A stretch of DNA of 64,000 nt from Flavobacterium sp. N2270. Lineage in GTDB: Bacteria; Bacteroidota; Bacteroidia; Flavobacteriales; Flavobacteriaceae. Location of the stretch: positions 2,046,001-2,110,000 of the forward strand of contig NZ_CP110005.1 in NCBI RefSeq assembly GCF_025947225.1, read 5' to 3'. Below are positions 25,428-34,549 of this stretch, piece by piece. The notes under the pieces are model-generated. The model was not told where the DNA came from. It saw nothing but the letters and a program-made list of their open reading frames with translations, and searched no databases. Positions within the stretch are counted from its first letter, which is position 1. Each line of letters starts with the position of its first letter. Made by a program: the position numbers and the translations under genes.

Positions 25428-27404
25428 ATGAATTTTGACAGACAAGATTTAACAAACGAACAGTTATTAGATTTATATAAAAAACTATTAAAGCCAAGGC
25501 TTATTGAAGAAAAAATGTTGATTCTTTTACGTCAAGGTAAGGTTTCTAAATGGTTTTCAGGAATAGGGCAAGAAGCAATATCAGTTGGTATTACTTCGGT
25601 TTTAGATAAAGATGAGTACATTTTACCAATGCACCGTAATTTAGGTGTATTTACTACAAGAGAGATTCCATTACATCGTTTATTTTCGCAATGGCAAGGT
25701 AAAAAGACTGGTTTTACTAAAGGTAGAGACAGAAGTTTTCACTTTGGAACACAAGAATTTAAGTTGGTTGGAATGATATCGCATTTAGGTCCGCAATTAG
25801 GTGTTGCTGACGGAATTGCTTTAGCCAATAAATTAAAGAAAAACGGAAAAGTAACCGCAGTATTTACTGGTGAAGGAGCAACTTCAGAAGGAGATTTTCA
25901 TGAAGCCTTAAATATTGCTGCGGTATGGGATTTACCTGTGTTATTTGTAATTGAAAACAATGGTTACGGACTTTCAACTCCAACAAACGAACAATATCGT
26001 TGTGAAAACTTGGCCGATAAAGGTGTAGGTTTTGGTATGGAAAGCCATATAGTTGACGGAAACAATATATTAGAAGTAGTAAATTTAATTTCTAAATTAA
26101 AAGCTTCTATGGTCGAAAATCCTCGTCCGGTTTTACTAGAGTTTAAAACGTTTAGAATGCGAGGACACGAAGAGGCGAGTGGTACTAAATATGTTCCGCA
26201 AGAGTTAATGGACATGTGGGCTGAAAAAGATCCAATTGAAAACTTTAAAGAATTCTTACTTAGAACAAATGTTTTAAACGAAGAAACAGATACACAATAC
26301 AGAGCAGAAATAAAAGCAGAAATAGACGAACATTGGGTAATTACTCAAGGTGAACCAGATGTTATTGCTGATTTAACTGAAGAGTTAAATGACATGTATG
26401 AACCTTATGATTTTGAGGAATTTACACATTCTAAAGAAGTTGAAAACATACGTGTAGTTGATGCCATTTCTAACGCATTAAGACAATCAATGGAACGTCA
26501 TGATAACTTGGTTATTATGGGTCAAGATATTGCAGAATACGGTGGTGCTTTTAAAATTACAGATGGTTTTGTAGACGCTTTTGGAAAAGAAAGAGTTCGT
26601 AATACACCAATTTGTGAAAGTGCTGTGGTTTCTGCAGCAAACGGACTTTCAATTAACGGTCATAAAGCCATTATGGAAATGCAATTTGGAGATTTCGTTT
26701 CTACAGGTTTTAACCCAATTGTAAACTTATTAGCAAAACAACATTACCGTTGGAATGAAAAAGCCGATGTAGTAGTGCGTATGCCTTGTGGTGGTGGAAC
26801 TCAAGCAGGACCGTTCCATTCACAAACAAACGAAGCTTGGTTTACAAAAACACCAGGTTTAAAAGTAGTGTATCCTGCCTTTCCTTATGATGTAAAAGGT
26901 TTGTTGAATACTGCCATTAACGATCCTAATCCGGTTATGTTTTTTGAGCACAAACAATTATATAGAAGTGTGTACCAAGATGTTCCTGTAGATTATTATA
27001 CCATTCCTTTTGGAAAAGCCTCTTTAATTAAAGAAGGAAATGACGTTACGGTTATTTCATTTGGTGCAGGAGTACATTGGGCTTTGGATACATTGAATAA
27101 AAACCCTGAAATTTCAGCTGATTTAATCGATTTAAGAACCTTACAGCCTTTAGATGTTGAAACTATTTACGCTTCGGTTAAGAAAACCAATAAAGTAATT
27201 ATTTTAACAGAAGATACCTTGTTTGGTGGTGTTGCAAGTGATATTTCGGCAATGATAATGGAAAATTGCTTCGAACATTTAGATGCTCCAGTAAAAAGAG
27301 TTGGAAGTTTAGAAACGGCTATTCCTTTTGTAAAAGCACTAGAAGATCAATATTTACCAAAAAATCGTTTTGAAAATGAATTGAAAGATTTATTGGCGTA
27401 TTAA
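25428..27404 (+). CDS. 2-oxoacid dehydrogenase E1, fused alpha and beta subunits
   Basis: A 658-residue thiamine-diphosphate enzyme joining both E1 subunits, as is usual in Bacteroidota. Residues about 10-330 are the alpha half with the ThDP motif [15 protein letters not shown] (148-162) and ENNGYG (176-181). Residues about 345-658 are the beta half, starting [16 protein letters not shown], with [28 protein letters not shown] and a transketolase C-terminal domain. It decarboxylates a branched-chain or other 2-oxoacid and passes the acyl group to an E2 lipoyl subunit encoded elsewhere. The gene is transcribed alone. Confidence 0.92.
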   Translation: MNFDRQDLTNEQLLDLYKKLLKPRLIEEKMLILLRQGKVSKWFSGIGQEAISVGITSVLDKDEYILPMHRNLGVFTTREIPLHRLFSQWQGKKTGFTKGRDRSFHFGTQEFKLVGMISHLGPQLGVADGIALANKLKKNGKVTAVFTGEGATSEGDFHEALNIAAVWDLPVLFVIENNGYGLSTPTNEQYRCENLADKGVGFGMESHIVDGNNILEVVNLISKLKASMVENPRPVLLEFKTFRMRGHEEASGTKYVPQELMDMWAEKDPIENFKEFLLRTNVLNEETDTQYRAEIKAEIDEHWVITQGEPDVIADLTEELNDMYEPYDFEEFTHSKEVENIRVVDAISNALRQSMERHDNLVIMGQDIAEYGGAFKITDGFVDAFGKERVRNTPICESAVVSAANGLSINGHKAIMEMQFGDFVSTGFNPIVNLLAKQHYRWNEKADVVVRMPCGGGTQAGPFHSQTNEAWFTKTPGLKVVYPAFPYDVKGLLNTAINDPNPVMFFEHKQLYRSVYQDVPVDYYTIPFGKASLIKEGNDVTVISFGAGVHWALDTLNKNPEISADLIDLRTLQPLDVETIYASVKKTNKVIILTEDTLFGGVASDISAMIMENCFEHLDAPVKRVGSLETAIPFVKALEDQYLPKNRFENELKDLLAY

Positions 27405-27428
27405 TTTATTTTACAGTGTTTATAACAT

Positions 27429-27472
27429 TGAGCTTGTCGAAATGTTTTTTTAGAAGGTCTTCGACAAGCTCA
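27429..27472. repeat. Inverted repeat, REP-like
   Basis: TGAGCTTGTCGAA (27429-27441) and TTCGACAAGCTCA (27460-27472) are exact complements around an 18-base loop. The GC-richer CTTCGACAAGCTCA core is a form commonly seen between flavobacterial genes. It sits 24 bases after the E1 stop and could also act as a weak transcription barrier. Confidence 0.8.
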
Positions 27473-27522
27473 TACAAACAACCGGTTGACTAATTACACC
27501 AAACGTTTTTTGATATTATAAT

Positions 27523-27556
27523 AAAAAAGAGCTTTCCTTTAGGAAGCTCTTTTTTA
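27523..27556 (+). terminator. Rho-independent terminator
   Basis: AAAAAAGAGCTT (27523-27534) pairs with AAGCTCTTTTTT (27544-27555) around a short loop. The stretch 27405-27711 has no gene: it holds the REP-like inverted repeat, this terminator and a repeat-like segment from 27572. Confidence 0.8.
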
Positions 27557-27571
27557 TTACCTGATATTTTA

Positions 27572-27660
27572 GTTGTTAAAAACTAAGCTTAAAACAGGTG
27601 TTTCTACCTAGTTCTTGTGCGTATTTTTTTATTAAATTTGAAAAATATATGTTTTACCTG
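27572..27660. repeat. Cassette-flank-like repeat, left copy
   Basis: This AT-rich stretch (GTTGTTAAAAACTAAGCTTAAAACAGG onward to a TATTTTTTTATTAAATTTG core) aligns loosely with 29431-29525 on the other side of the AIPR gene. Shared blocks are TTAAAACA / ATAAAACA and TGC-TATTT-ATTAA-T-TG. I read it by eye only. Confidence 0.4.
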
Positions 27661-27711
27661 ACTTAATAGTAAGTATACAGAAGTTACCAGCAATTTGAAA
27701 AAAAACCTAGA

Positions 27712-29424
27712 ATGGATAGAATAACAGAAAGTTTAATTAAAGAATTATTATTAAACCAAGAATTAAAGTCAAAAGGAGAATCAAAAGATTTTGAAAAGTT
27801 GGTAAATTATACAATTGTATCGAACGAATACAATAAGACTTTTGATATTGAAAATCTCACAATTGGTGAAGGAAATGACACTGGAGTTGATGGTTTAGCA
27901 ATAATTGTAAATGGTCAATTAATTGACTCAAAAGAAGAAGTTGATGATTTGATTGAAAAAAATAATTTTTTAGATGTTGAGTTCATTTTTACGCAATCAA
28001 AAACATCTTCTAAATTTTCTGGTGCAGATATAAACACTTTTTTCTTTGGTGTTTTGGACTTTTTCTCAAACAAACCAAAGTTAGTTAGAAATGAAAGTAT
28101 ATTAAAGTACGTTGAAATAACAAATCATATATACGATAATGCACCGAAATTCAAAACTAATCCAATATTAAAATTATACTATGTAACAACTGGAAAATGG
28201 ACTGAAGACCAAAATTTAAAAGGAATTATAGAAAATGGAATTGAGTCATTAGAAGAAACAAATCTATTTGAAAAAATAAATTTCACACCTTATGGAGCAA
28301 GAGAATTATCGATTGCTTATCGTAAAACTAAAGAATCCATTAGTACAACTATAAATTTCAACAATCGTATAACAATGCCTGAAATTAATGGTATTTCTCA
28401 AGCTTATATTGGTTTGTTACCTTATGAAGAATTTATCAAAATAGTTTCTGATGACGAAGGAAGTTTATTAAGCGTGTTTGAAGATAATGTAAGAGACTTT
28501 CAAGGGGAAAATAATGATGTAAATGGTGGTATATCTTCGACATTGAACAACAATGATTCAGAAATTTTTAGCGTACTTAATAACGGTGTAACCATAGTTG
28601 CCAGTTCTATTTCTCCAACAGGTAATCAGTTTACTATTACTGATTATCAAATTGTAAATGGTTGTCAAACAAGTAATGTTTTGTACAACAACAAAGATTC
28701 AGAAAATATAAATAAAGTAAATATTCCAATCAAGTTGATTGCGACAACTGATGATGATATTAAAACTAGAATTACACTTGCAACAAATAATCAAACACCT
28801 ATAAAGAAAGAACAGCTTGCTTCTTTAACCCAATTTCAGAGAAGTTTAGAACAGTATTATAATTCATTTACTGGAGATTCTAAAATATATTATGAAAGAA
28901 GGTCCAAACAGTATAATACCGATAATAATGTTTTAAAATCAAGAATTATTACTGTTCCTTATCAAATCAAGTCATTTGCTGGAATGTTCCTTGACGAACC
29001 TCATAATGTTACAAGCTATTTTGGATTAATTGTTAGGAGATTAAACGAAGGTAGAATGCAAATATTTAATTCCGAACACCTTTATTCACCTTACTATACA
29101 AGTGCATTTGCATATTATAAATTAGAAACATTTTTCAGAAAAGGTAATATAGATACTTCATACAGAAAAGTTAAGTTTCATATTTTAATGCTATTTAGAA
29201 TTCTAAATTCAAAAGAGCCACTACCTCTTTTCAACAGTAAGAAAATGGATAAATACTGTGATGATTTGTTGAAAATACTTAATGATGATGAAAAGGCAAT
29301 TAAAGCATTTCAAAAATGCGTAGAAATAATTGACAATTCTGATTTTGACAAAACAGATAAACAAGATGTTAAATTAGTGTCTAAAACAAAAATATTACTT
29401 GATTATGTAAATTCGAATAAATAA
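27712..29424 (+). CDS. AIPR-family (abortive infection phage resistance) protein
   Basis: A 570-residue protein of the AIPR family, whose founder is linked to abortive infection. Core signatures are VLNNGVTIVASS, DYQIVNGCQTSNVLYNN and ATNNQTPIKKEQLASLTQFQ at about 290-380. The N-terminal 130 residues include GEGNDTGVDGLAI, a hydrophobic strand and DVEFIFTQSKTSS, which resembles a PD-(D/E)xK nuclease core with D...QxK. The gene stands alone, with no methylase or toxin partner, between non-coding stretches of 307 and 244 bases. It is the only putative defence gene seen. A defence role is family-based inference. Confidence 0.82.
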   Translation: MDRITESLIKELLLNQELKSKGESKDFEKLVNYTIVSNEYNKTFDIENLTIGEGNDTGVDGLAIIVNGQLIDSKEEVDDLIEKNNFLDVEFIFTQSKTSSKFSGADINTFFFGVLDFFSNKPKLVRNESILKYVEITNHIYDNAPKFKTNPILKLYYVTTGKWTEDQNLKGIIENGIESLEETNLFEKINFTPYGARELSIAYRKTKESISTTINFNNRITMPEINGISQAYIGLLPYEEFIKIVSDDEGSLLSVFEDNVRDFQGENNDVNGGISSTLNNNDSEIFSVLNNGVTIVASSISPTGNQFTITDYQIVNGCQTSNVLYNNKDSENINKVNIPIKLIATTDDDIKTRITLATNNQTPIKKEQLASLTQFQRSLEQYYNSFTGDSKIYYERRSKQYNTDNNVLKSRIITVPYQIKSFAGMFLDEPHNVTSYFGLIVRRLNEGRMQIFNSEHLYSPYYTSAFAYYKLETFFRKGNIDTSYRKVKFHILMLFRILNSKEPLPLFNSKKMDKYCDDLLKILNDDEKAIKAFQKCVEIIDNSDFDKTDKQDVKLVSKTKILLDYVNSNK

Positions 29425-29430
29425 AAAACT

Positions 29431-29525
29431 GGTGGTTACAACTTGTATAAAACATAGCTATTATAGGCTTTCTGAGAGTTTTTTGCTTATTTATTAAGTC
29501 TGCCAAATTTTTATTTTTGTATATT
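29431..29525. repeat. Cassette-flank-like repeat, right copy
   Basis: This stretch begins GGTGGTTACAACTTGTATAA and continues to a TGCTTATTTATTAAGTCTGCC core, resembling 27572-27660. The rest of the gap to 29668 (AATTCGGCTCGTTC, then GCTACGTTTCATAC) looks like a non-coding remnant; I see no intact gene. Confidence 0.4.
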
Positions 29526-29668
29526 TAGAAGTTAAAAGATAAATAGAAAAAATAAAAATTCGGCTCGTTCTAAATCCGAAAAGTTAGCGTTTATTTATTC
29601 GCTACGTTTCATACACAAAACCTTTAAACATCGTCACTTTTACTATATTTGAAAAACCAACCTAATCA

Positions 29669-30286
29669 ATGCCAAAATATTCTATTTTACTTTTTATAGT
29701 TGTATGTTTTTCTTGTCAAAAGAGAATATCAAAAGACACTAAAGTTGCCATACAACCTTATACAGGTTTTTCAGAAGTTAAAACAGACTCTTTAGCGCAA
29801 TTAGTTGAAGACTTTTATAAGGTTTCCGTTGAAGTTTTAGAAACAAAAGAAATGTACAAATCGGCATTTATTAATACAAAATCACCTCGTTATAGAGCAG
29901 ACAGTATCATTAAATTTCAGCGTAAAGATTTAAACAAATATGATTTTATTCTTGGTTTGACCAATAAAGATATTTCTACTACAAAAAGAGATAAAAATGG
30001 AGCTGTAAAAGAACCCAAATACAAATACCAAGATTGGGGAATAATGGGACTGGCGTATTGTCCGGGTAACAGTTGTATCATTTCTTCCTTTCGTTTAAAA
30101 CATAAAAACGAAGTAAAATATTTTACTAGATTGAAGAAAGTCACCATTCACGAATTTGGACATAATTTAGGCTTACCGCATTGTCCTGATAAAAAATGTG
30201 TGATGACTGATGCTGTTGAAAGTATAAAAACTATTGATAATGCAGAATTAAGCTTGTGTAAAAGGTGTGATTCAAAATTGAATTAA
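29669..30286 (+). CDS. Archaemetzincin-like zinc metallopeptidase, exported lipoprotein
   Basis: The 205-residue protein begins with a hydrophobic leader and a cysteine (FIVVCFSC) that looks like a loose lipoprotein site. The zinc motif is HEFGHNLGLPHC at 161-172. The full spacing HExxHxxGxxHCx4CxM, then 17 residues, then CxxC (Cys197, Cys200) is that of archaemetzincins, which bind a second zinc through the cysteines. Family members are minimal metallopeptidases in archaea and vertebrates (AMZ1/2), with scattered bacterial homologues. It would be outside the inner membrane. The substrate is unknown. Confidence 0.85.
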   Translation: MPKYSILLFIVVCFSCQKRISKDTKVAIQPYTGFSEVKTDSLAQLVEDFYKVSVEVLETKEMYKSAFINTKSPRYRADSIIKFQRKDLNKYDFILGLTNKDISTTKRDKNGAVKEPKYKYQDWGIMGLAYCPGNSCIISSFRLKHKNEVKYFTRLKKVTIHEFGHNLGLPHCPDKKCVMTDAVESIKTIDNAELSLCKRCDSKLN

Positions 30287-30292
30287 AATAAT

Positions 30293-30583
30293 TTATTCAT
30301 ACAAACCTAATCGATTCTTTAAGTAATTGATTTCACTAAGAAGTTGATTTTCTTTTTCTTGTAAGTTTAAAATAATTTCAATTCCTTCTTTATTGATGTT
30401 TAAATCGTTATGTAAACGTATTATTTTTTCAATATAAGCTAATTGATTTTTATCTAGATATTTATGTTCTTGATGTACTATGGTTTCAATAAGTCCAAAT
30501 TCTTCCAAATCATGTATTAAATTGATTTCAATTTGACATTCTTTACAAAATACATCTACAATAATTAATTCTTGTGTTTCCAT
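30293..30583 (-). CDS. CbpM-like chaperone modulator
   Basis: A 96-residue protein with the CbpM pattern: a MerR-like HTH start (FCKECQIEINLIHDLEEFGLIE), then YLDKNQLAYIEKIIRLHNDLNINKEGIEIILNL and a coiled-coil tail. CbpM binds and modulates the DnaJ-like CbpA. The gene lies 4 bases after the CbpA-type gene on the same strand, the usual order. Confidence 0.87.
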   Translation of the reverse strand: METQELIIVDVFCKECQIEINLIHDLEEFGLIETIVHQEHKYLDKNQLAYIEKIIRLHNDLNINKEGIEIILNLQEKENQLLSEINYLKNRLGLYE

Positions 30584-30587
30584 ATTT

Positions 30588-31484
30588 TTATTTTTTGGCA
30601 GCTTTAGCTAATTCATTAAATAATTCTAATTCCTTCTCGGAAAGATTAGTTGGAATGGTAATATTATAGGTTACATACAAATCGCCAAATTGATTTTCTT
30701 TTTTGTAAACAGGAAAACCTTTACCTTTTAAACGTACTTTTGTTCCGTTTTGCGTACCAGCAGCTACTTTTAATTTCAATTTTGATTGATTAAAATCTAA
30801 AATGGTAACATCACCACCTAAAACAGCAGTATATAAATCTAAATCGTGTGAAATAAATAAATCATTACCTACACGTTTAAATTGAGTTGTATTTACAATT
30901 GAAAAAGTAATATATAAATCACCATTCGGACCTTTATTAACTCCTGGTCCGCCATAACCGTTAATTTTAATAGTTTGTTGATCTTCAATTCCTGCAGGAA
31001 CGGTTATTCTAATACTTTTTCCGTTTACCGAAAATTCTTTTTTATGAGTAGTATAAGCTTCTTTTATGTCAATTTGTAATTGCGCCTGAATATCATGTCC
31101 ACGATATTTGCCTTGAGTTCTTCCTCCAGCACCTTGATTCCCAAACATTGAAGAAAAATAATCTGAAAAATCTTCGCCACTAAAACTTCCACCTCCATAG
31201 GATTGTTGCCCTGCGTTTTGCTGTTGCCTTTGTTGTTGGTATTTTTCGTATTCTTCACCATGTTCCCAATCTTTTCCATACTTATCGTATTTCTTTCTTT
31301 TTTCGGGATTGCTCAGCACTTCATTAGCTTCGTTAAGCTGTTGAAACTTTGCTTGGGCCTCTTTATCGTTAGGATTAATATCAGGATGTAATTTTCGAGC
31401 TAATTTTCTGTAGGCTTTTTTTATTTCATCACTAGTAGCATTTTTAGTTATGCCAAGAACTTTGTAGTAATCAATAAATTCCAT
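30588..31484 (-). CDS. cbpA: CbpA-type DnaJ co-chaperone
   Basis: A 298-residue protein with an N-terminal J domain ([33 protein letters not shown] at about 33-35), a Gln/Gly/Ser-rich linker (about 80-125), and the DnaJ C-terminal peptide-binding domains ([32 protein letters not shown]). The DnaJ zinc finger is absent, so it is a CbpA-class protein working with DnaK. A 9-base inverted repeat lies in its leader. Confidence 0.92.
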   Translation of the reverse strand: MEFIDYYKVLGITKNATSDEIKKAYRKLARKLHPDINPNDKEAQAKFQQLNEANEVLSNPEKRKKYDKYGKDWEHGEEYEKYQQQRQQQNAGQQSYGGGSFSGEDFSDYFSSMFGNQGAGGRTQGKYRGHDIQAQLQIDIKEAYTTHKKEFSVNGKSIRITVPAGIEDQQTIKINGYGGPGVNKGPNGDLYITFSIVNTTQFKRVGNDLFISHDLDLYTAVLGGDVTILDFNQSKLKLKVAAGTQNGTKVRLKGKGFPVYKKENQFGDLYVTYNITIPTNLSEKELELFNELAKAAKK

Positions 31485-31524
31485 AAAATATATTTAACAT
31501 TTTTAGCGTTAAATTGCTTTTATA

Positions 31525-31548
31525 AAGTTACAAAAAAAGTTGTAACTT
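31525..31548. promoter_or_regulatory. Inverted repeat upstream of cbpA
   Basis: AAGTTACAA (31525-31533) and TTGTAACTT (31540-31548) form a perfect 9-base palindrome with a 6-base A spacer, about 40 bases before the cbpA start. It is not the CIRCE sequence. A role as an operator is inference. Confidence 0.45.
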
Positions 31549-31625
31549 ACTTTAAGATAGCTATAACTTTTCAGATTTTATTTAATGATAAATAACTAGT
31601 TATAAATCATTAAAATATAATTGAT

Positions 31626-32375
31626 TTAATATTTTCCATTCAACAATTCACCACCAATAGCTGATTTTGCTTCAATTCCGATTTTCTTCATCATTTCATA
31701 AGTCGTACAAACGGCTGCAGAAGTCACCGGAATTCCACATTCAGCCTGAATTAAATCAATAGCTTCTAAAGAAGGCATTTGCACACAAGCAGAAACCACT
31801 AAAACATCTATTCCTGTTAAATCCAATTGTTTGTAGATTTCCAAAAGATTCAGAGGGTTTTGAGCTGCAACTTCTAAATTATCTGGAATTTCAAGCGCAA
31901 TACTTTCTTTTACTTCAATTCCTTGGTGTTCGATATAATCTACCACCATATCCGTTAACGGACGCATATAAGGCGTTATGATTGATATTTTTTTAGCACC
32001 TAATACTTTTAAACCATTAATCAATGCTCCTGCAGAAGTTACAATAGGAGTAGGGAAGTCATTTGCAACCGTTTCCTGGTGTAAATTTACTTCCGAAACA
32101 CAATGATATCCTCGTCCCATACTCATAATAGCTACCAAACAAGCATAACCCATTACATCTACATGTGCATCAGATAATTCTTGAGCACATTTTAAACTCA
32201 TAGCATCCATGGCTTCTAATTCTTCTTTGGTCACTTTTTTCATGCGCATTCTACTGCTATGAAAAGTAAAACGTTCTGGAAGTATTGTTTCTCTTGAACG
32301 GAATATTGCTGGAATTTCGGTTTCCATTGTCACATTCGAAGATGGAACTATTTGACCTATTCTGTATTTTTTCAT
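31626..32375 (-). CDS. Maleate cis-trans isomerase
   Basis: A 249-residue Asp/Glu racemase-superfamily protein with the maleate isomerase signature at its start: IGQIVPSSNVTMETEIPA and FTFHSSRMRMKKVT. The two catalytic cysteines would be in GYACLVAIM and VSACVQMPSLEAI. It isomerises maleate to fumarate for entry into the TCA cycle. It is the last gene of the aromatic catabolic operon, with one base between it and the FAH-family gene. The reaction fixes maleate as a pathway intermediate. Confidence 0.9.
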   Translation of the reverse strand: MKKYRIGQIVPSSNVTMETEIPAIFRSRETILPERFTFHSSRMRMKKVTKEELEAMDAMSLKCAQELSDAHVDVMGYACLVAIMSMGRGYHCVSEVNLHQETVANDFPTPIVTSAGALINGLKVLGAKKISIITPYMRPLTDMVVDYIEHQGIEVKESIALEIPDNLEVAAQNPLNLLEIYKQLDLTGIDVLVVSACVQMPSLEAIDLIQAECGIPVTSAAVCTTYEMMKKIGIEAKSAIGGELLNGKY

Positions 32376-32376
32376 A

Positions 32377-33285
32377 CTAAATCTCTTTAACCGTATTTAC
32401 AATTGTTCCAATGTTTTGAACCGTACATTCTACCACATCACCGTCTTTTAACCATTCCTGTGGGTTTCTACCAGCACCAACACCAGCTGGCGTTCCAGTT
32501 GCAATAATGTCTCCTGCTTCCAATGTAAAAACCGTACTTAAATCTTCAATTAAATCATTAATATTAAACAACATAAATTGCGTGTTTGAATTTTGCTTTT
32601 CAACACCATTAACTGTCAATGATAAATTTAAATTATGCGGATTTTCTATTTCGTCTTTAGTCACTAAAATTGGTCCCATAGGCGCAAAAGTATCTTGTCC
32701 TTTAGAAACAATCCATTGCCCAGAACGACGACAATCACGTGCAGAAATATCATTGATTACGGTATAACCAAAAATATAGTCCATAGCATCTGCTTTAGGA
32801 ACATATTTTCCTTTTTTACCAATAACAACAGCTAATTCCACTTCCCAATCTAATTGGTTCGTTAATTTTCTGTTCAATAAGATTTCAGTATTAGTTGCTG
32901 TAACCGTTGTAGGAGGTTTTGAAAAAATTACTGGTTGCTGTGGTAATTCGTTAGAAGTATCTAATGTTCTAGCACTTTCTGCAACGTGTTCTGTATAATT
33001 TAAACCAATTCCAATGATGTTTTTTCTTGGGTAAGGAATAGGCGCTAAAATGGTAATTTCGTCCATTGCATAGCTAATTTGATTCAATTGTTTTTCAGTA
33101 GTATCTTCAATTAAATCATTTATTTCAGCAATTACTTCAAATCCCATGTCAATTAATTCTAACATGTCATTTGGTAAAGGAAAATTGGATACATCTCCAA
33201 AATCTTCCATATCAATAACTTGTTTGTTGTGAATAAATCCTAATCTTGGTTCTGAAGTTTCTGTTTTATACGTAAGTAGTTTCAT
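32377..33285 (-). CDS. Fumarylacetoacetate hydrolase-family enzyme, probable maleyl(amyl)pyruvate hydrolase
   Basis: A 302-residue FAH-fold enzyme. Its metal-binding and substrate region is in QLDWEVELAVVIGKKGKYV and GYTVINDISARDCRRSGQW, followed by KGQDTFAPMGPILVT and GDIIATGTPAGVGAGRNP, all family hallmarks. FAH enzymes cleave C-C bonds of beta-diketones. In this operon it probably cleaves a maleylpyruvate-type ring-cleavage product to pyruvate and a C4 acid or its amide. The isomerase gene follows by one base. Confidence 0.88.
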   Translation of the reverse strand: MKLLTYKTETSEPRLGFIHNKQVIDMEDFGDVSNFPLPNDMLELIDMGFEVIAEINDLIEDTTEKQLNQISYAMDEITILAPIPYPRKNIIGIGLNYTEHVAESARTLDTSNELPQQPVIFSKPPTTVTATNTEILLNRKLTNQLDWEVELAVVIGKKGKYVPKADAMDYIFGYTVINDISARDCRRSGQWIVSKGQDTFAPMGPILVTKDEIENPHNLNLSLTVNGVEKQNSNTQFMLFNINDLIEDLSTVFTLEAGDIIATGTPAGVGAGRNPQEWLKDGDVVECTVQNIGTIVNTVKEI

Positions 33286-33360
33286 TATTTTTAAGTTTCA
33301 AAGTTGCTAAGTAGCAAAGTTTTTTAAAATTTTTGTAATTGATTTTTGAGCTTGAAATTG

Positions 33361-34470
33361 TTATTGTATTTTTTGAAATCCGTTATTATCAGTATAAGCT
33401 TGTTCTTGGTACAAACCTAATTTTTCTATAACTGGTAAATCGTTGAACGAAAATAAAACTGCATCTTCCGTATCGGAAAGATTTACATGTTCGTGATTCA
33501 TCCATGAAGGAACGCAGAAAATATCTCTTTCTTTCCAATCAAATCTTTTTCCGTCAATGATAGAATAGCCTATTCCTTTCGCACATTGGTACACGAATGA
33601 ACCTGTATGTTTGTGTGCTTTCGTGTGTTCGCTTGGTCGTAATAATTGAATGGAAGCACCCATAGTTTGCATTACATGTCCGCCAGAAAGTGGATTTGAA
33701 TATTGCATTATTATTCCGTCATAAGGAGAACCTTCGTTTACTTTTGCAGCTTCTAATAAAGCAGGATATACTTTTGACCAAGAATATTTAAAAAGAGGCG
33801 AGTAGGGTTTGTCCCAAACTACATCTGCAGGAACTACACCAGCACCTCCATAAGATAATGGAGAATAATTGATTGGTTTAACCAATGGTTGTGTACCATC
33901 AAAAACAGCATAATCATTTGCTTCTAATGCATTTACTAATGGAATATCTAATCCATCTTGCCAAATGCATGTTTTTCCGCTTTCTTCCACACCATGTTCG
34001 TGCCAAGTAGAATTGGGAGTAATCACGAAATCATTCACTTCAAGCATTATTTTATTTCCATCTACGACGGTATATCCACCAGAACCTTCCATAATGAAAC
34101 GCAGGGCAGAAGCTTTATGTCTGTGAGCAGAAGTAAATTCGCCCGGACGAGTAACTTGAATTCCGGTATATAACCAACCTACAGCAGCAGAAACATCTTT
34201 ACGTTTATCATTTACCAAATACACAACGCGCCTTCCTGCTTGTTCTGGAGTAACTAATTCAGAAGATTTTAAAACTAAAGGTCGTAAATCTTCATATTTC
34301 CATAACATTGGAATAGAAGATGGTTTTGGTTCCCAAGGTTCAATGTCGTTGGCAACTGTCCAAAGTGCACCAGCGCCTAGATTTTCTAAATCTTTATAGT
34401 AAGCTTCAAGTTCTGGTGTGGCTTGTACTCGAGCTCTTCCGTATTGATCGTCAGATTGATTTTGGTTCAT
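33361..34470 (-). CDS. Gentisate 1,2-dioxygenase-type bicupin ring-cleavage dioxygenase
   Basis: A 369-residue bicupin. The first cupin has HRHKASALRFIMEGSGGYTV with iron ligands and NSTWHEHG; then CIWQDGLDIPLVN; the second cupin has HTKAHKHTGSFVYQCAKGIGYSIIDG. This layout matches gentisate and related dioxygenases. They open aromatic rings bearing a carboxyl and an ortho OH or NH2 group, with a para-type OH. Because of the amidase-like and ligase genes beside it, I favour 5-hydroxyanthranilate as substrate over gentisate; both fit the fold. Confidence 0.88.
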   Translation of the reverse strand: MNQNQSDDQYGRARVQATPELEAYYKDLENLGAGALWTVANDIEPWEPKPSSIPMLWKYEDLRPLVLKSSELVTPEQAGRRVVYLVNDKRKDVSAAVGWLYTGIQVTRPGEFTSAHRHKASALRFIMEGSGGYTVVDGNKIMLEVNDFVITPNSTWHEHGVEESGKTCIWQDGLDIPLVNALEANDYAVFDGTQPLVKPINYSPLSYGGAGVVPADVVWDKPYSPLFKYSWSKVYPALLEAAKVNEGSPYDGIIMQYSNPLSGGHVMQTMGASIQLLRPSEHTKAHKHTGSFVYQCAKGIGYSIIDGKRFDWKERDIFCVPSWMNHEHVNLSDTEDAVLFSFNDLPVIEKLGLYQEQAYTDNNGFQKIQ

Positions 34471-34549
34471 AATTTTATGTCATAAAGTCTAAAGTCCATA
34501 GTCTAAAAAGTGATTGGGTTACTTTTCACTTTCGACTTTCCACTTTCGA

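Noticed and set aside
27405..29668. Integron attC sites around the AIPR gene
   Set aside because: I could not find the paired core sites with the required spacing, and no integrase is present.
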